A stretch of DNA of 64,000 bases from Sphingorhabdus sp. (GCA_028279555.1 JANQNO010000005.1:620001-684000), one strand, 5' to 3'. Shown: positions 18,550 to 29,201, counted from the stretch's first letter. The notes: generated by a model from the letters alone, not told the origin. Made by a program: numbers and translations.

Positions 18550-21198
18550 TCAGCTGCTGATCTGCGATTTCACGGCTTCGACCGCTGCTTTTGCCTGATC
18601 TTCTCCGGCAGGGCCACCGCCTTGCGCCATCTCAGGCCGCCCGCCGCCGCCCTTGCCGCCCATCGCCTCGGTTGCTTTTTGTACCAGATCGGGCGCAACG
18701 AAGCGGTCATGCAGATCGGGAGACACCGCAACAACAACCGTATTGGCATTGTCATTGGCGGCTATGATCACCGCTATCCCGCTTTCGAGCGACTTCATCT
18801 GTTCGTCCGCCAGCCCGCGCAGTACCTTGGGTTCAACGCCGGCAATAACCTGCCCCAGAAATTTGATGCCGCCAATATCTTCTGCTTCGGCCTTTTGGCT
18901 GCCTCCTCCTCCCGCCATGGCAAGCTTCGTCTTGGCCTCGGACAGTTCCTTTTCCATAGCTTTGCGTTCGGCCATCAATGCCTCGATGCGGGCACCAACC
19001 TCTTCGGGCGCGGTCTTCAGCATTGCTGCAACCTGTTTGAGAGAATTGTCTCGGCCTGCAAGATGTTGCCGTGCGGCCTCGCCCGTCAGGGCTTCTATAC
19101 GGCGAATGCCGGATGCCACCGCGCCTTCCGAGATGATTGTAAACAGTTGGATATCGCCGAGCGCCCGCACATGCGTTCCTCCGCACAATTCGACCGAATA
19201 GCTGCTGCCATCTGCATCACCCATGCTCAGCACGCGAACCTCTTCGCCATATTTCTCGCCGAACAGCGCGAGCGCGCCTGCCGCAATCGCGTCATCCGGC
19301 GTCATCAGCCGCGTTGAAACTTCCTCGTTGCCGCGGATTTGCGCATTTACCTCGGCCTCGATGGCCTCGATCTCCTCAGGCTTCACCGCAGCGGGATGGG
19401 AAAAGTCGAAACGCAGCCGGTCGGGCGCAACAAGGCTGCCCTTCTGCGTGACATGACCGCCCAGACGATTGCGCAGCGCCGCATGCACCAGATGCGTCGC
19501 GCTATGATTGGCGCGCACGGAATCGCGCCGATCGACATCGATGGCGAGATGAACCATATCGCCGACAGCGATTTTACCGTTCTTGATCTTGCCATGATGC
19601 GCGTGCAGACGGCCGAGCGGTTTTGAGGTATCGCTGATATCCACCTCAAGACCATCGGGCGTGCTGATCACCCCGGCATCGCCCATCTGGCCGCCGCTCT
19701 CGCCATAAAAGGGTGTTTGATTGGCGATGATCGTTATTTCATCACCCGCCTCCGCTGCTTCGATTTCCTCGCCATCCTCGATCAATGCGACGACCTGGCC
19801 TTCGCCAACATTGGCGGTATATCCGGTGAATTCCGTAGCGCCGACATGATCGGCTATGTCGAACCAGATATCGTCGGATGCCTTGGCACCCGAACCTTTC
19901 CAAGCCGCACGGGCGCGATCCTTCTGCTCCTGCATGGCCGCATCGAAACCGGCCTGGTCTATGCCATAGCCCTGCGCCCGCAAGGCATCTTCGGTAAGAT
20001 CGACCGGAAAGCCATACGTATCGTAAAGTTTGAAGGCCGTCTCGCCGGGCAGAATATCGCCTTCCTCCATATTCGCCGTCGCCTCGTCGAGCAGTTTCAA
20101 TCCCTTGTCGAGCGTCTGCCGGAAGCGCGTTTCTTCCTGTTTAAGCGTCTCTTCGATGAGCGTCTGGGCGCGAACCAGTTCGGGATAGGCCGCCCCCATC
20201 TCGGCGGTCAGGCTGCCGACAAGGCGGTGCATCAATGGCTCGCTCGCGCCCAGCAGATGCGCATGCCGCATCGCGCGCCGCATAATCCGCCGGAGGACAT
20301 ATCCCCTGCCCTCATTCGAGGGCAACACGCCGTCGGCAATCAGGAAGCTCGTCGAGCGCAGATGGTCGGCAATGACGCGGTGACTGCCCATGGCATCGCC
20401 CTCCGCCCGCGCAGAAGTCAATTCTTCCGACGCATGGATCAGCGCCTTGAAGATATCGGTGTCGTAATTGTCATGCACGCCCTGCAAGACAGCGGCAATT
20501 CGCTCGAGGCCCATCCCGGTATCGATGCTCGGCTTCGGCAGGTCGGTTTGATCGCCGCCTTCCTGCCGCTCATATTGCATGAAAACGAGATTCCAGATTT
20601 CGACGAAACGGTCGCCATCTTCATCCGGGCTGCCCGGAGGTCCACCGGGAATATGCTCGCCATGATCGTAGAAAATCTCGCTGCAGGGGCCACAAGGGCC
20701 CGTTTCTCCCATCGACCAGAAATTGTCGTGGGTGGCGATGCGGATAATGCGCTCTTCGGGGAGACCGGCTATTTTCCGCCAGAGATCAAATGCCTCGTCA
20801 TCGGTATGATAGACCGTTACCGTAAGCCGGTCCGGATTGAGGCCGCAGCTGCCGGCGATAAGCGACCAGGCATGCTCGATGGCAACATCCTTGAAATAAT
20901 CGCCAAAGGAAAAATTGCCGAGCATCTCGAAAAAAGTGTGATGCCGGGCGGTGTAGCCGACATTGTCGAGATCATTATGCTTGCCGCCCGCGCGCACGCA
21001 TTTCTGGCTCGAGGTGGCACGCGGATTGTCACGCGTTTCCAAGCCGGTAAAGACATTTTTGAACGGCACCATGCCGGCATTGACGAACATCAGCGTGGGA
21101 TCGTTATGCGGGATCAGCGGTGCGGAGGGCACGATTTCATGGTCGGCCCCGGCGAAATGATCGAGAAAGGCCCGGCGGATGTCATTGGTTGACGTCAT
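18550..21198 (-). CDS. alaS: Alanyl-tRNA synthetase
   Basis: AlaRS charges tRNA-Ala and also tmRNA, whose gene lies at 53.1-53.4 kb. The 882-residue protein is full length: a class II catalytic domain at the N-terminus ([20 protein letters not shown], motif-1 region [19 protein letters not shown]), an editing domain with zinc-binding [11 protein letters not shown] and CGGTHV, and a C-terminal C-Ala domain with a Gly-rich linker ([16 protein letters not shown]). It is transcribed in the same direction as recA, but two strong hairpins separate them. Confidence 0.98.
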   Translation of the reverse strand: MTSTNDIRRAFLDHFAGADHEIVPSAPLIPHNDPTLMFVNAGMVPFKNVFTGLETRDNPRATSSQKCVRAGGKHNDLDNVGYTARHHTFFEMLGNFSFGDYFKDVAIEHAWSLIAGSCGLNPDRLTVTVYHTDDEAFDLWRKIAGLPEERIIRIATHDNFWSMGETGPCGPCSEIFYDHGEHIPGGPPGSPDEDGDRFVEIWNLVFMQYERQEGGDQTDLPKPSIDTGMGLERIAAVLQGVHDNYDTDIFKALIHASEELTSARAEGDAMGSHRVIADHLRSTSFLIADGVLPSNEGRGYVLRRIMRRAMRHAHLLGASEPLMHRLVGSLTAEMGAAYPELVRAQTLIEETLKQEETRFRQTLDKGLKLLDEATANMEEGDILPGETAFKLYDTYGFPVDLTEDALRAQGYGIDQAGFDAAMQEQKDRARAAWKGSGAKASDDIWFDIADHVGATEFTGYTANVGEGQVVALIEDGEEIEAAEAGDEITIIANQTPFYGESGGQMGDAGVISTPDGLEVDISDTSKPLGRLHAHHGKIKNGKIAVGDMVHLAIDVDRRDSVRANHSATHLVHAALRNRLGGHVTQKGSLVAPDRLRFDFSHPAAVKPEEIEAIEAEVNAQIRGNEEVSTRLMTPDDAIAAGALALFGEKYGEEVRVLSMGDADGSSYSVELCGGTHVRALGDIQLFTIISEGAVASGIRRIEALTGEAARQHLAGRDNSLKQVAAMLKTAPEEVGARIEALMAERKAMEKELSEAKTKLAMAGGGGSQKAEAEDIGGIKFLGQVIAGVEPKVLRGLADEQMKSLESGIAVIIAANDNANTVVVAVSPDLHDRFVAPDLVQKATEAMGGKGGGGRPEMAQGGGPAGEDQAKAAVEAVKSQISS

Positions 21199-21310
21199 GC
21201 AAAGCGACTTAGGGCAGCCAAAGCCGCCTTACAAGCCGCATTGTAACCCCATTTTTGAGATTGAAGCCGGCGCTCGACACCCGCCTGGCTGGAAGCAGGA
21301 CCAGACAGAA

Positions 21311-21346
21311 TAAAAGGGTCCGTCCCGGGGTGGGTCGGGACGGACC
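21311..21346 (-). terminator. Intrinsic terminator downstream of recA
   Basis: An 11-bp perfect stem (GGTCCGTCCCG at 21317-21327 with CGGGACGGACC at 21336-21346) and an 8-base loop are followed on the reverse strand by CTTTTATT. It lies 85-120 bases past the recA stop and before alaS. Confidence 0.85.
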
Positions 21347-21372
21347 GGTGCGGCCATCAGGCGTCAGCCGCA

Positions 21373-21399
21373 CGTCTCCTCTTAGGGGAAGAGGAGACG
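21373..21399. repeat. Perfect 11-bp hairpin between recA and its terminator
   Basis: CGTCTCCTCTT (21373-21383) and AAGAGGAGACG (21389-21399) form a perfect stem with a 5-base loop. No U tract follows on either strand, so it may stabilise the recA mRNA 3' end or act with the next hairpin. Confidence 0.8.
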
Positions 21400-21431
21400 G
21401 AGGAAGCTATATTTAAGTCATTCGGCTGTGA

Positions 21432-22517
21432 TTAGCCTTCTGCTTCGCCATTCTTTTCGGGCGCGGTGAGCATATCCTCGGCGACTTTTTCTTCCTTGCC
21501 GCGGATCACAGCCTCGATCTTGCTGGCCATTTCCGGATTGTCGAGAAGCCATTGCTTGGAATTTTCGCGTCCCTGGCCGATGCGAACCGAGTCATAGCTG
21601 AACCAACTGCCCGACTTTTCGACAATGCCGGCTTTCACGCCAAGATCGAGAATCTCGCCCATCTTGGAAATACCCTGGCCATACATGATGTCGAACTCGA
21701 CCTGCTTGAAGGGCGGTGCCACCTTGTTTTTCACAACTTTGACGCGCGTCGCATTTCCGACCACCTCGTCGCGATCCTTGATCTGGCCGATCCGGCGAAT
21801 GTCGAGACGCACCGAGGAATAGAATTTCAGCGCATTACCGCCCGTCGTCGTTTCCGGCGAGCCATACATCACGCCGATCTTCATGCGAATCTGGTTGATG
21901 AAGATAACCATGCAATTGGAGCGGTTGATGGAACCGGTGATCTTGCGCAACGCCTGGCTCATCAGCCGCGCCTGAAGGCCGACATGGCTGTCGCCCATTT
22001 CGCCCTCTATCTCGGCACGCGGAACCAGCGCGGCAACCGAATCAATAACCAGAATATCGATGGCATTTGAACGCACCAGCGTATCGGCAATTTCCAGCGC
22101 CTGCTCGCCCGTATCGGGCTGCGACACGATAAGATTGTCGATATCGACGCCCAGCTTTTTCGCGTATACCGGATCAAGCGCATGTTCGGCATCGATAAAG
22201 GCAGCAGTGCCACCTGCTTTCTGCGCTTCAGCGATGGCATGCAGGGTTAGCGTCGTCTTGCCCGAACTTTCCGGACCATAAATCTCGACTACGCGGCCCT
22301 TTGGCAATCCGCCGATACCAAGCGCGATATCCAACCCCAGAGAGCCTGTTGATATCGCTTCGATATTCATGGCTTCCCGGCTGCCCAGCTTCATGGCCGA
22401 CCCCTTGCCGAAGGCCCGGTCTATCTGGGCCAGTGCCGCATCCAGCGCCTTTTCCCGCTCTGCATTATTCAAGGTGTTTTCTTTCGCCTGATCTACCACT
22501 TTCAAACTTGCTGCCAT
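21432..22517 (-). CDS. recA: Recombinase RecA
   Basis: RecA forms filaments on single-stranded DNA, catalyses strand exchange and triggers LexA self-cleavage. The 361-residue protein has the Walker [20 protein letters not shown], Walker B-region [17 protein letters not shown] and the L2-type segment [20 protein letters not shown] 22517 ([13 protein letters not shown]) is chosen over a GTG three codons earlier because AAGGAG sits eight bases before the ATG. A LexA box overlaps its promoter, and a terminator follows. Confidence 0.98.
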   Translation of the reverse strand: MAASLKVVDQAKENTLNNAEREKALDAALAQIDRAFGKGSAMKLGSREAMNIEAISTGSLGLDIALGIGGLPKGRVVEIYGPESSGKTTLTLHAIAEAQKAGGTAAFIDAEHALDPVYAKKLGVDIDNLIVSQPDTGEQALEIADTLVRSNAIDILVIDSVAALVPRAEIEGEMGDSHVGLQARLMSQALRKITGSINRSNCMVIFINQIRMKIGVMYGSPETTTGGNALKFYSSVRLDIRRIGQIKDRDEVVGNATRVKVVKNKVAPPFKQVEFDIMYGQGISKMGEILDLGVKAGIVEKSGSWFSYDSVRIGQGRENSKQWLLDNPEMASKIEAVIRGKEEKVAEDMLTAPEKNGEAEG

Positions 22518-22568
22518 TTTTCCCACTCCTTAGCTAGCGATATTGCTGTCCCAACCAGCATTAAGCAG

Positions 22569-22597
22569 TTTGTATCGCATTTGTTCTCAAAGAACAA
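22569..22597 (-). promoter_or_regulatory. Putative recA promoter
   Basis: On the reverse strand TTGTTC (22597-22592) as -35 and TACAAA (22574-22569) as -10 are separated by 17 bases. The -35 overlaps the LexA box, as expected for SOS repression. Elements are read by eye. Confidence 0.6.
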
Positions 22598-22606
22598 GAG
22601 TGGAAC
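22592..22606 (-). promoter_or_regulatory. LexA (SOS) box upstream of recA
   Basis: The reverse strand reads GTTCCACTCTTGTTC, an exact match to the alphaproteobacterial LexA operator GTTC-N7-GTTC. It lies 75-89 bases upstream of the recA ATG. A perfect palindrome TTGTTCT-CAA-AGAACAA overlaps it on its promoter-proximal side. Confidence 0.9.
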
Positions 22607-22644
22607 AAAATTTAATAAATCATATATTTCAAACTTTTATAAAG

Positions 22645-25047
22645 CTAAGCGGAAAGTGCATTGCGCACAGCTTCGGAAATCTGCTGAACCGAGAAGGGCT
22701 TGGGAATAAAGTAGACGTTGTCCAGATTTATCGATTCCCGAAGCTGTTCCTCGGCATAACCGGACATGAAGAGAATTTTCATGTCACCATATTTGGCGCG
22801 CAGCTCGCGCGCCATCGCCGGCCCGTCCATATTCGGCATTACCACGTCGGAAAGAATGAGGTCATAGCGCTTGCCATCAGCAAACAGCTCCAGCCCTTCC
22901 TCACCATCGCTCGCGGTCTCTACCGTATAGCCTTGCCGGACAAGCGCCCGTTCCGCAACCGCACGAACCATATCCTCATCCTCGACGACCAATATGCGCC
23001 CGCTTCCCCATACCTCTTTGTCGTCGGGTTCGTTACTCTTGGTCTCGGCTTCTTTTGGCATTTCGCCTTCATGAACCGGAAAGTAGATATCGAAGCGTGT
23101 TCCCTTGCCGACTTCGGATTCGGCAAAGACAAAGCCGCCCGATTGCTTGACGATGCCATATACCGTGGAAAGGCCCAGCCCCGTTCCCTTTCCGACCTCC
23201 TTGGTCGTAAAGAAGGGCTCGAAGATCTTGCCGAGATTCTCCTTCGAAATGCCTACGCCGCTATCTTCTACGGAAAGCATGACATAATCCGCAACTGGAA
23301 GAATATCGCTGCCTTGCGCGCGGACATCCGCCTGCTTCACGCTCAGAGTTTCGATATGCAGGAGCCCGCCTTCGGGCATGGCGTCGCGGGCATTGACGCC
23401 TAGATTGATAATAACCTGTTCGAGCTGACCTGGGTCTGCGCGGATGGCCCCCAGATTGCGGCCGTGATTGATCTCCAGCCTGATTTTTTCGCCGAGCAGA
23501 CGCTTAAGTAAACTTGAAACCTCGACCACGACATCGGGTAACTGGACGATCTGCGGGCGCAGTGTTTGCTGGCGCGAGAAGGCCAGAAGCTGCCGCGTCA
23601 GGCTCGCGGCGCGGTTCGAATTATTCTTGATCTGCTGGATATCGTCATAGTCACTGTCTCCCGGCTGATGGCGCATCAGCATCAGATCGCAATAGCCGAT
23701 GATGGCCGTCAGAATATTGTTGAAATCATGCGCGACGCCTCCGGCAAGCTGACCGATGGCTTGCATCTTGGTCGCTTGCGCAACCTGCCGCTTCAGCTTG
23801 GTTTCTTCGCTGTCGTCTTTCAGCCCCAGCAGAACCGCCGCATCGCCCAGACCGCGCACGCCCGCAATCGAGAGTGCGATAACATCATCAGGTGCATCCT
23901 TGAGGCGGATAGCGATATCCCCGGCCATCGCCTGCCCCCTTGCGTAGCGCCGGATGCTCTCGGCTACCGCGCCCTTGTCTTCCTTGATGACCAGATCACC
24001 TGGATAGGGCGGCAATTTGTCTCCAGGCAGCCCAACGACACGCGAAAAGCTCTCATTGGCGAACAGAAAACGCCCGTCGCGATCCACCAGCGCCAGCCCG
24101 AGCGGCAAGGTGGAGAGCATATTCTGAACATGGGTGAGCGCCGAAGCACGGTCGATCCGCGCGCCATCTTCATCGATGGCAAGCAAAAGCGATCCGCCCT
24201 CCTGATCTTCCCTGGCGAGCGGAACATGGATCAGGCGGATGGGCAATCCACTGCGGCCTTCGCGTTCGAAAAAGATCGAGCCCTTGTCGTCCATTCGCAT
24301 GAGCTGTGCGAGCTCCTGTCCAACCATGTTCGAATTTTCGTCTCCGGAAGCGCGCAGGGCAAAGGCTGCGTTGGCCGAACGCACGCGCCCCTCTGCTCCG
24401 ATGCTGACGGCCATAACCCCCGACAAAGCCATTGCGCGGCCCAACCGGCCGCTCACGAAATCGCGCGCGCGAGTTTCAATGTCGATACGTTCGGATGGCG
24501 ATATCCACCATAGCAGATATTCATCGCCCGACCCTGATCGCAATGCTCGCACGGCATATTCACGCTCGCTTTGCCTGACGCCTTCAACCTGTGCCTCGCC
24601 ATCGCGCCAGGCCGACCGAGCCAGCTCGACCAGCAATTCCCTGCTGCCTGTATCGATATCGATATTCGGCGGTGCCCTGAGCCCCTCAAACCACTGATTG
24701 AACAGGCCATTCGCGCAGACCAGCCGGCCTGCCCTGTCGCTCACCGCCACAGCAGCGAGCGACAAATCGGCCGTATCGCGGGTCACAGACCAATCTGGCG
24801 GCAGCGTTTCGGTGACCATCTCGACCGGCCTTGTGCGGCGGATATAGTCCGCCAGTCCAAGCAACCCCAATAATCCGGCTCCAAAGGCACCGACAATAAC
24901 CGGCGAGCGGGTCACGGCCCACAGCAGTATCAGCGAGGCCAGCACGGCCGCTCCAAGGATCAGCAGCCATTTACGGCTATGCGCCCGCGAATCCGCCTCG
25001 TCCCCGCCGAACAGTTCGATTTGCGATGGCGCGGACAGATTGGCCAT
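22645..25047 (-). CDS. cckA: Hybrid sensor histidine kinase CckA
   Basis: CckA is the cell-cycle phosphorelay kinase upstream of ChpT and CtrA in Alphaproteobacteria. The 800-residue protein has two N-terminal membrane helices (about 27-68), PAS-type sensor regions (about 90-390) and a HisKA domain with the phospho-His in AGGVAHDFNNILTAIIGYCD. An ATPase domain (NLGVNARDAMPEGG, GTGLGLSTVYGIVKQSGG) and a C-terminal receiver with DED and phosphoacceptor Asp in LILSDVVMPNMDG follow. Its ribosome binding site (AAGGAAG) overlaps the stop codon of a decayed M13 peptidase fragment just upstream. Last gene of the dapA-smpB-DUF2062 run. Confidence 0.95.
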   Translation of the reverse strand: MANLSAPSQIELFGGDEADSRAHSRKWLLILGAAVLASLILLWAVTRSPVIVGAFGAGLLGLLGLADYIRRTRPVEMVTETLPPDWSVTRDTADLSLAAVAVSDRAGRLVCANGLFNQWFEGLRAPPNIDIDTGSRELLVELARSAWRDGEAQVEGVRQSEREYAVRALRSGSGDEYLLWWISPSERIDIETRARDFVSGRLGRAMALSGVMAVSIGAEGRVRSANAAFALRASGDENSNMVGQELAQLMRMDDKGSIFFEREGRSGLPIRLIHVPLAREDQEGGSLLLAIDEDGARIDRASALTHVQNMLSTLPLGLALVDRDGRFLFANESFSRVVGLPGDKLPPYPGDLVIKEDKGAVAESIRRYARGQAMAGDIAIRLKDAPDDVIALSIAGVRGLGDAAVLLGLKDDSEETKLKRQVAQATKMQAIGQLAGGVAHDFNNILTAIIGYCDLMLMRHQPGDSDYDDIQQIKNNSNRAASLTRQLLAFSRQQTLRPQIVQLPDVVVEVSSLLKRLLGEKIRLEINHGRNLGAIRADPGQLEQVIINLGVNARDAMPEGGLLHIETLSVKQADVRAQGSDILPVADYVMLSVEDSGVGISKENLGKIFEPFFTTKEVGKGTGLGLSTVYGIVKQSGGFVFAESEVGKGTRFDIYFPVHEGEMPKEAETKSNEPDDKEVWGSGRILVVEDEDMVRAVAERALVRQGYTVETASDGEEGLELFADGKRYDLILSDVVMPNMDGPAMARELRAKYGDMKILFMSGYAEEQLRESINLDNVYFIPKPFSVQQISEAVRNALSA

Positions 25048-25055
25048 TCACTTCC

Positions 25056-25178
25056 TTACCAGATGCGCACCCTGTCTTGGGGTGCAAGATACAGTTTTTC
25101 GTCCCGCTTGGGCTGGAACGCCTCATACCATTTGTCAAGATTGCGCACGACCCCGGCGTCGCTCTGATATTCGAAGAA
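25056..25178 (-). pseudogene. C-terminal remnant of an M13 (neprilysin-like) metallopeptidase
   Basis: The reverse strand between the DUF2062 gene and cckA encodes 40 residues ending in a stop. The parts VVRNLDKWYEAFQP and DEKLYLAPQDRVRIW match the invariant C-terminal end of M13/PepO peptidases (WYxAFxVxPxDKLYLxPxxRVxIW). A TGA lies immediately upstream in frame and next to the DUF2062 stop, so the rest of the gene (normally about 650-700 residues, with the HExxH zinc site) is gone. There is no start codon or ribosome binding site. The fragment's TAA overlaps the cckA ribosome binding site, which probably explains why the tail survived. Confidence 0.8.
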
Positions 25179-25181
25179 TCA

Positions 25182-25745
25182 TCATCCGGCTTTGCGCTCT
25201 TCTCGGCGCCGGCGGCGGCGATCACGCAACCGGCGGATTCGCCAATCCCACATCCACGACGTCACGAAATAGCCGACCGAGGATGTCACGATAGCAAGGA
25301 TGAATAGCCCGACTGCCGTTAGCCCTGCCTCCTGCAACAGCCAGCCAAACAACCCCCATCTTCCGCTCCCGCCCTCTGCATCCATGGGTTCGCCGGTAAG
25401 CTGCTCGATCTGGAGCACAAATGCGCCGATCTGGTTGGCGATGTAAAACCAGAAGGGAAAGGTGAAGGGATTGGTTATAAAGGTTGTTAGCGCTGAAATC
25501 GGCATGTTGGCCCTGAGTGGGAGAGCCAGAAAGGCCGCCAACAAAATCTGACCAATCGGGGTGATAAAAGCCGAGAACAGGCCCAGCGCGACGCCGCGCG
25601 GAACCGACCGCCGGGTGAAGCGCCATAATTCGGATTTCAGGAAGCGATGCGCGAAGGGTTTCAGATATTTGTTCTTTGCCATTCCTTCGCGGGTCGGCAT
25701 ATTGCGGTCAAGCCAGCTTTCCTTTTTCTTCTTGCTTTTAGCCAT
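25182..25745 (-). CDS. DUF2062 domain-containing membrane protein
   Basis: The 187-residue protein starts with a basic segment ([20 protein letters not shown]), then has [20 protein letters not shown] and [20 protein letters not shown], the conserved membrane motifs of DUF2062. There are two to three further hydrophobic helices and a very basic tail. Function is not established. It overlaps the smpB stop by eight bases and is clearly in that operon. Its stop codon abuts the in-frame M13 peptidase remnant, so its natural 3' flank has been rearranged. Confidence 0.85.
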   Translation of the reverse strand: MAKSKKKKESWLDRNMPTREGMAKNKYLKPFAHRFLKSELWRFTRRSVPRGVALGLFSAFITPIGQILLAAFLALPLRANMPISALTTFITNPFTFPFWFYIANQIGAFVLQIEQLTGEPMDAEGGSGRWGLFGWLLQEAGLTAVGLFILAIVTSSVGYFVTSWMWDWRIRRLRDRRRRRREERKAG

Positions 25746-26220
25746 GCTGCCTCAGCAATCTGCCCTGTTGCCGCTTCCAGTCCTGTTCTTTCTTATAGTC
25801 CCGCTTGTCGGGCGCTTTCCTGCCTTTGGCCAGCGCCAGCTCCACCTTGGCCCGCCCGCGGGCGTTGAAATAAATGGACAGCGGGACAAGGGTCATCCCC
25901 TTGCGCTCGACTGCAGCGCGCAAACGGTTGATTTCCCGCCGGTTGAGAAGCAGCTTGCGCGGACGTTTCGGTTCGTGATTGAAGCGGTTGCCGTGCGAGA
26001 ATTCCGGGATGTTGGCATTCACCAGCCAAGCCTCGTCATCCTTCACCTCGGCATAGCTCTCGGCAATCGATCCCTCGCCAAAGCGCAGCGACTTAACCTC
26101 GGTTCCCTTGAGCGCGATCCCCGCCTCGAATTTTTCGTCTATCGCATAGTCAAAGCGCGCCCGCCGGTTTTCGGCGACGATCTTTTGCTTGTCGAAGGCG
26201 TCTGGACGGGGACGTGCCAT
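25738..26220 (-). CDS. smpB: SsrA-binding protein SmpB
   Basis: SmpB binds tmRNA and brings it to stalled ribosomes for trans-translation. The 160-residue protein has the conserved [56 protein letters not shown] and the basic C-terminal tail ([20 protein letters not shown]) that enters the mRNA channel. Its tmRNA partner, ssrA, is in this window at 53.1-53.4 kb. Start and stop overlap dapA and the DUF2062 gene. Confidence 0.98.
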   Translation of the reverse strand: MARPRPDAFDKQKIVAENRRARFDYAIDEKFEAGIALKGTEVKSLRFGEGSIAESYAEVKDDEAWLVNANIPEFSHGNRFNHEPKRPRKLLLNRREINRLRAAVERKGMTLVPLSIYFNARGRAKVELALAKGRKAPDKRDYKKEQDWKRQQGRLLRQHG

Positions 26221-27095
26221 CAGACCAGCCCCGCATGCTCCAGCGCGGCATCGATCTGCGCGCGCGATTCCGGCGAACAGGGTGTCAGCGGCAACCGCAG
26301 CTCTTCCCCGACCCAGTCATGAAGCTTGGCAAGGGCATATTTAGCCGGCCCGGGCGAGGCATCGGAAAATAGCGCGGAATGAAGTGGATATAGCCGGTCA
26401 TTGAGTTCGATTGCGTGGTCAAACTGGCCCGCAGCGCACGCTGCCTGGAACTGCGCACATAGACTGGGCGCAACATTGGCCGTCACCGAAATGCAACCTG
26501 ATCCACCCATCGCCATAAAGCCCAGCGTGAGATAATCATTGCCGGAAAGCTGGCAGAAATCTTCACCGCATGCTGCGCGCTGCGCGCTGATCCGATCCAT
26601 ATCTGCAGAGGCATCCTTCACGCCGACGATGTTCGCATGCACGGCCAGCTTTGCCATTGTCTCCACCTGAATGTCGGAAGCCGTGCGGCTGGGAACATTA
26701 TAAAGGACAATCGGCAAATCGCAGCCATCGATGAGGGCCTCGAAATGCGCAAGGATACCCGCCTGGCTCGGTTTGTTGTAGTATGGCGGAACGACGAGCG
26801 CTGCATCTGCGCCCATCTCTTGCGCTTTGCGCATATTCTTAAGCGCGATGCGCGTATCATTCGAGCCGCAGCCAGCTATGATCGGCACGCGCCTCGCCGC
26901 TTGCTCGGCGCAAATCCGGACAACTTCGAAATGTTCTTCGAAGGCCAGTGTGGCAGCTTCTCCCGTCGTGCCGCAAGGGACCAACGCCGACGAACCACTC
27001 TCGATTTGCCAGTCCACCAGCTCGCGAAAGGCAGCCTCGTCGAACGATCCATCGCGAAAAGGAGTCACCAGAGCGGGAATTGATCCGGAAAACAT
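26220..27095 (-). CDS. dapA: 4-hydroxy-tetrahydrodipicolinate synthase
   Basis: DapA condenses pyruvate with aspartate semialdehyde, the first dedicated step to diaminopimelate and lysine. The 291-residue TIM-barrel enzyme shows [11 protein letters not shown], the catalytic Tyr in [13 protein letters not shown] and the Schiff-base Lys in [13 protein letters not shown]. It is first in the run dapA-smpB-DUF2062 and shares one base with smpB (TGATG). It diverges from the lytic transglycosylase gene. Confidence 0.97.
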   Translation of the reverse strand: MFSGSIPALVTPFRDGSFDEAAFRELVDWQIESGSSALVPCGTTGEAATLAFEEHFEVVRICAEQAARRVPIIAGCGSNDTRIALKNMRKAQEMGADAALVVPPYYNKPSQAGILAHFEALIDGCDLPIVLYNVPSRTASDIQVETMAKLAVHANIVGVKDASADMDRISAQRAACGEDFCQLSGNDYLTLGFMAMGGSGCISVTANVAPSLCAQFQAACAAGQFDHAIELNDRLYPLHSALFSDASPGPAKYALAKLHDWVGEELRLPLTPCSPESRAQIDAALEHAGLV

Positions 27096-27186
27096 GGATT
27101 ATCTTTCTCGTTTATGGCCTTAGAGCATTGACGCGGTGGCGTTACCCGCAGGCCGTTCAGTTCTAGATAAGGAAGCAGCCCCTAAT

Positions 27187-29178
27187 ATGTCCAGCATGAC
27201 AAAGCATCTTTATTCGGTTTCTTTTGCAGCGATCGCCGCGATAGCGATTGCCAGCCCAGCCTTTGCCCAGAATGTCGTCTTTACGCCCGGGACAGGCGAC
27301 GGATCGCGAGTAACCGTCCCGGAGAGTCAGGTGGATCCCAGCGGCGGAAATATTCCCGCAGCCATTCAGCGCTGGAAAATGCTGAGCCAGGGCGGAAACT
27401 ACAGCTTTGGCGAATATGCGTCCTTCCTGATGACCTATCCAGGCTGGCCGGGAGAAACGGCGATGCGCCGCAATGCCGAACAGGTGCTAAATCCGCGGAG
27501 CTGGGCACCCCATCAGGTTGTTGCCTTTTTCGACCGCATGCCGCCTGTTACCAACGCCGGGCGCGCGAAATACGCAATCGCACTCGAATCGACGGGAAAC
27601 AGGGCGCAGGCGATCAAGTGGGGCAAGAAGGCATGGCATGCCGGACCGCTCACTGACAGCGATGAAAGCGCACTGCGCAGCGTTATGGGAAGCGCGCTGA
27701 CGGCTGACGACCATGACCGGCGCATCGATGCGCTTTTATGGAAAGGTGCCACGCGCAGCGCCACAGCGATGCTTCCCTATGCGTCCGCCCGGATGCGCCC
27801 AGTCTATTCTGCGCGGCTTGCGGTGATGACGCGCGCCTCTGATGCGGACAGTCAGATAAGCAATACAGGCAGCGCGGGCATGCGCAATGCTGGCATGCTG
27901 GCATCGCGCGCGACCCAGCTTCGCAGGCAAGGCAGCGCTTGGACCGCCCGGCAATTGCTGGCTAATCGTCCACCGCTCGATGCGCCGCCTGCCGACCCTG
28001 AAGAATGGTATGAGGTTCTGCTCAAGCTCGGGCGCGAAGCAGCCAATGACCGGCAATGGAAACTGGCCTATGATATTGCATCGAAAGTCGATGACGGTCT
28101 ACCACCTGGCACCGACGTCAGCAAACAGGGGCTAGGCGTACGCGATGACTACACCAGCCTCACATGGCTGGCAGGAACGGTCGCACTGGAACGGCTCAAC
28201 CGGCCGCGCGATGCCATGGTGATGTTCGAGAAATATGGCAACGCTGCCCGGACGCCGCAAACGCGAACCAAGGGCTGGTACTGGGCCGCCAGATCGGCGC
28301 AAAGAGCCGGCGATAGAGCTACGGCGACCTCCCTCTATGAGCGCGCCGCGCGTTATTATGACAAATTTTACGGACAGCTTTCGCTGGAAGCGCTGGGACG
28401 CTCGATGCCGGCTCGCGCGCCTGCGATCCGGTTGACCCGTCCTTCGGAGGAAGCAGCGGTGTTTACGGCAGCAAGGATTATTCGCAATCGCTCCGACCAG
28501 ACGCAATTTCTGCGCGCCATCGCCAACCATGCGGAAAGCCAGGATGATTTTGCCGCCGCCTTCGACTTGTCGAAAAGGATTGGCCGCCCCGACCTTTCTG
28601 TGATGGCAGGCCGTAATGCCCGGGTCGAAGGCCATAGCGAGTTCATTCCCCATGCTTATCCGGCCATTCCCTTGCCCTCGGGACATCAGAATAACTTCAC
28701 AATGATCCACGCCATTACCCGGCAGGAAAGCCAGTTCGACCGCGCCGCCGTGAGCCATGCGGGTGCCCGCGGGCTGATGCAGCTGATGCCGGCGACGGCA
28801 AGAGAGACGTCGCGCAAGATCAATATGGCCTATCGGCGCAGCGCGCTGACGACCGATACAGCCTACAATATCCGGCTCGGCTCGACCTACATTCGGCGCA
28901 TGCTCGACTATTATGGCGGCAGTTACCCGCTGGCGGTTGCCGCCTACAATGCCGGGCCCGGCAATGTGAACAGATGGCTGCGCGCCAATGGTGATCCGCG
29001 TACCGGCGCAATCGATATCCTGACCTGGATAGAGCGCATTCCGATCTTCGAAACCAAGAACTATGTCCAGCGCGTGCTCGAAAATGCAGTGATGTACGAT
29101 CATTTGAATCCGGATCGGGCGCTTATTCGTTCATCAAATCCGCTCAGCCGGTATCTTGGCAAGAACCGGCCAGGCTAA
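27187..29178 (+). CDS. slt: Soluble lytic murein transglycosylase
   Basis: This periplasmic enzyme cleaves peptidoglycan between MurNAc and GlcNAc, forming anhydro-muropeptides. The 663-residue protein has a signal peptide ending in ASPAFAQ, a long alpha-helical superhelical region (about 60-480) and a C-terminal SLT domain. There the catalytic Glu is in ITRQESQFDRAAVSHAGARG and is followed by LMQLMPATARE and AVAAYNAGPGNVNRWL. ATG 27187 was chosen because it opens the signal peptide and has AAGGAAG upstream; the frame continues to 27136 but without a plausible leader. Confidence 0.95.
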   Translation: MSSMTKHLYSVSFAAIAAIAIASPAFAQNVVFTPGTGDGSRVTVPESQVDPSGGNIPAAIQRWKMLSQGGNYSFGEYASFLMTYPGWPGETAMRRNAEQVLNPRSWAPHQVVAFFDRMPPVTNAGRAKYAIALESTGNRAQAIKWGKKAWHAGPLTDSDESALRSVMGSALTADDHDRRIDALLWKGATRSATAMLPYASARMRPVYSARLAVMTRASDADSQISNTGSAGMRNAGMLASRATQLRRQGSAWTARQLLANRPPLDAPPADPEEWYEVLLKLGREAANDRQWKLAYDIASKVDDGLPPGTDVSKQGLGVRDDYTSLTWLAGTVALERLNRPRDAMVMFEKYGNAARTPQTRTKGWYWAARSAQRAGDRATATSLYERAARYYDKFYGQLSLEALGRSMPARAPAIRLTRPSEEAAVFTAARIIRNRSDQTQFLRAIANHAESQDDFAAAFDLSKRIGRPDLSVMAGRNARVEGHSEFIPHAYPAIPLPSGHQNNFTMIHAITRQESQFDRAAVSHAGARGLMQLMPATARETSRKINMAYRRSALTTDTAYNIRLGSTYIRRMLDYYGGSYPLAVAAYNAGPGNVNRWLRANGDPRTGAIDILTWIERIPIFETKNYVQRVLENAVMYDHLNPDRALIRSSNPLSRYLGKNRPG

Positions 29179-29201
29179 ATCCCCTAAACATGCACTCTAT
29201 C

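Noticed and set aside
19717..21192. Forward open frame of 491 codons
   Set aside because: Entirely antisense to alaS, which is full length with all motifs; typical mirror frame in GC-rich DNA.
23566..24513. Forward open frame of 315 codons
   Set aside because: Antisense to cckA and without any recognisable domain.
28132..29103. Reverse open frame of 323 codons
   Set aside because: Antisense to the lytic transglycosylase, including its catalytic domain.
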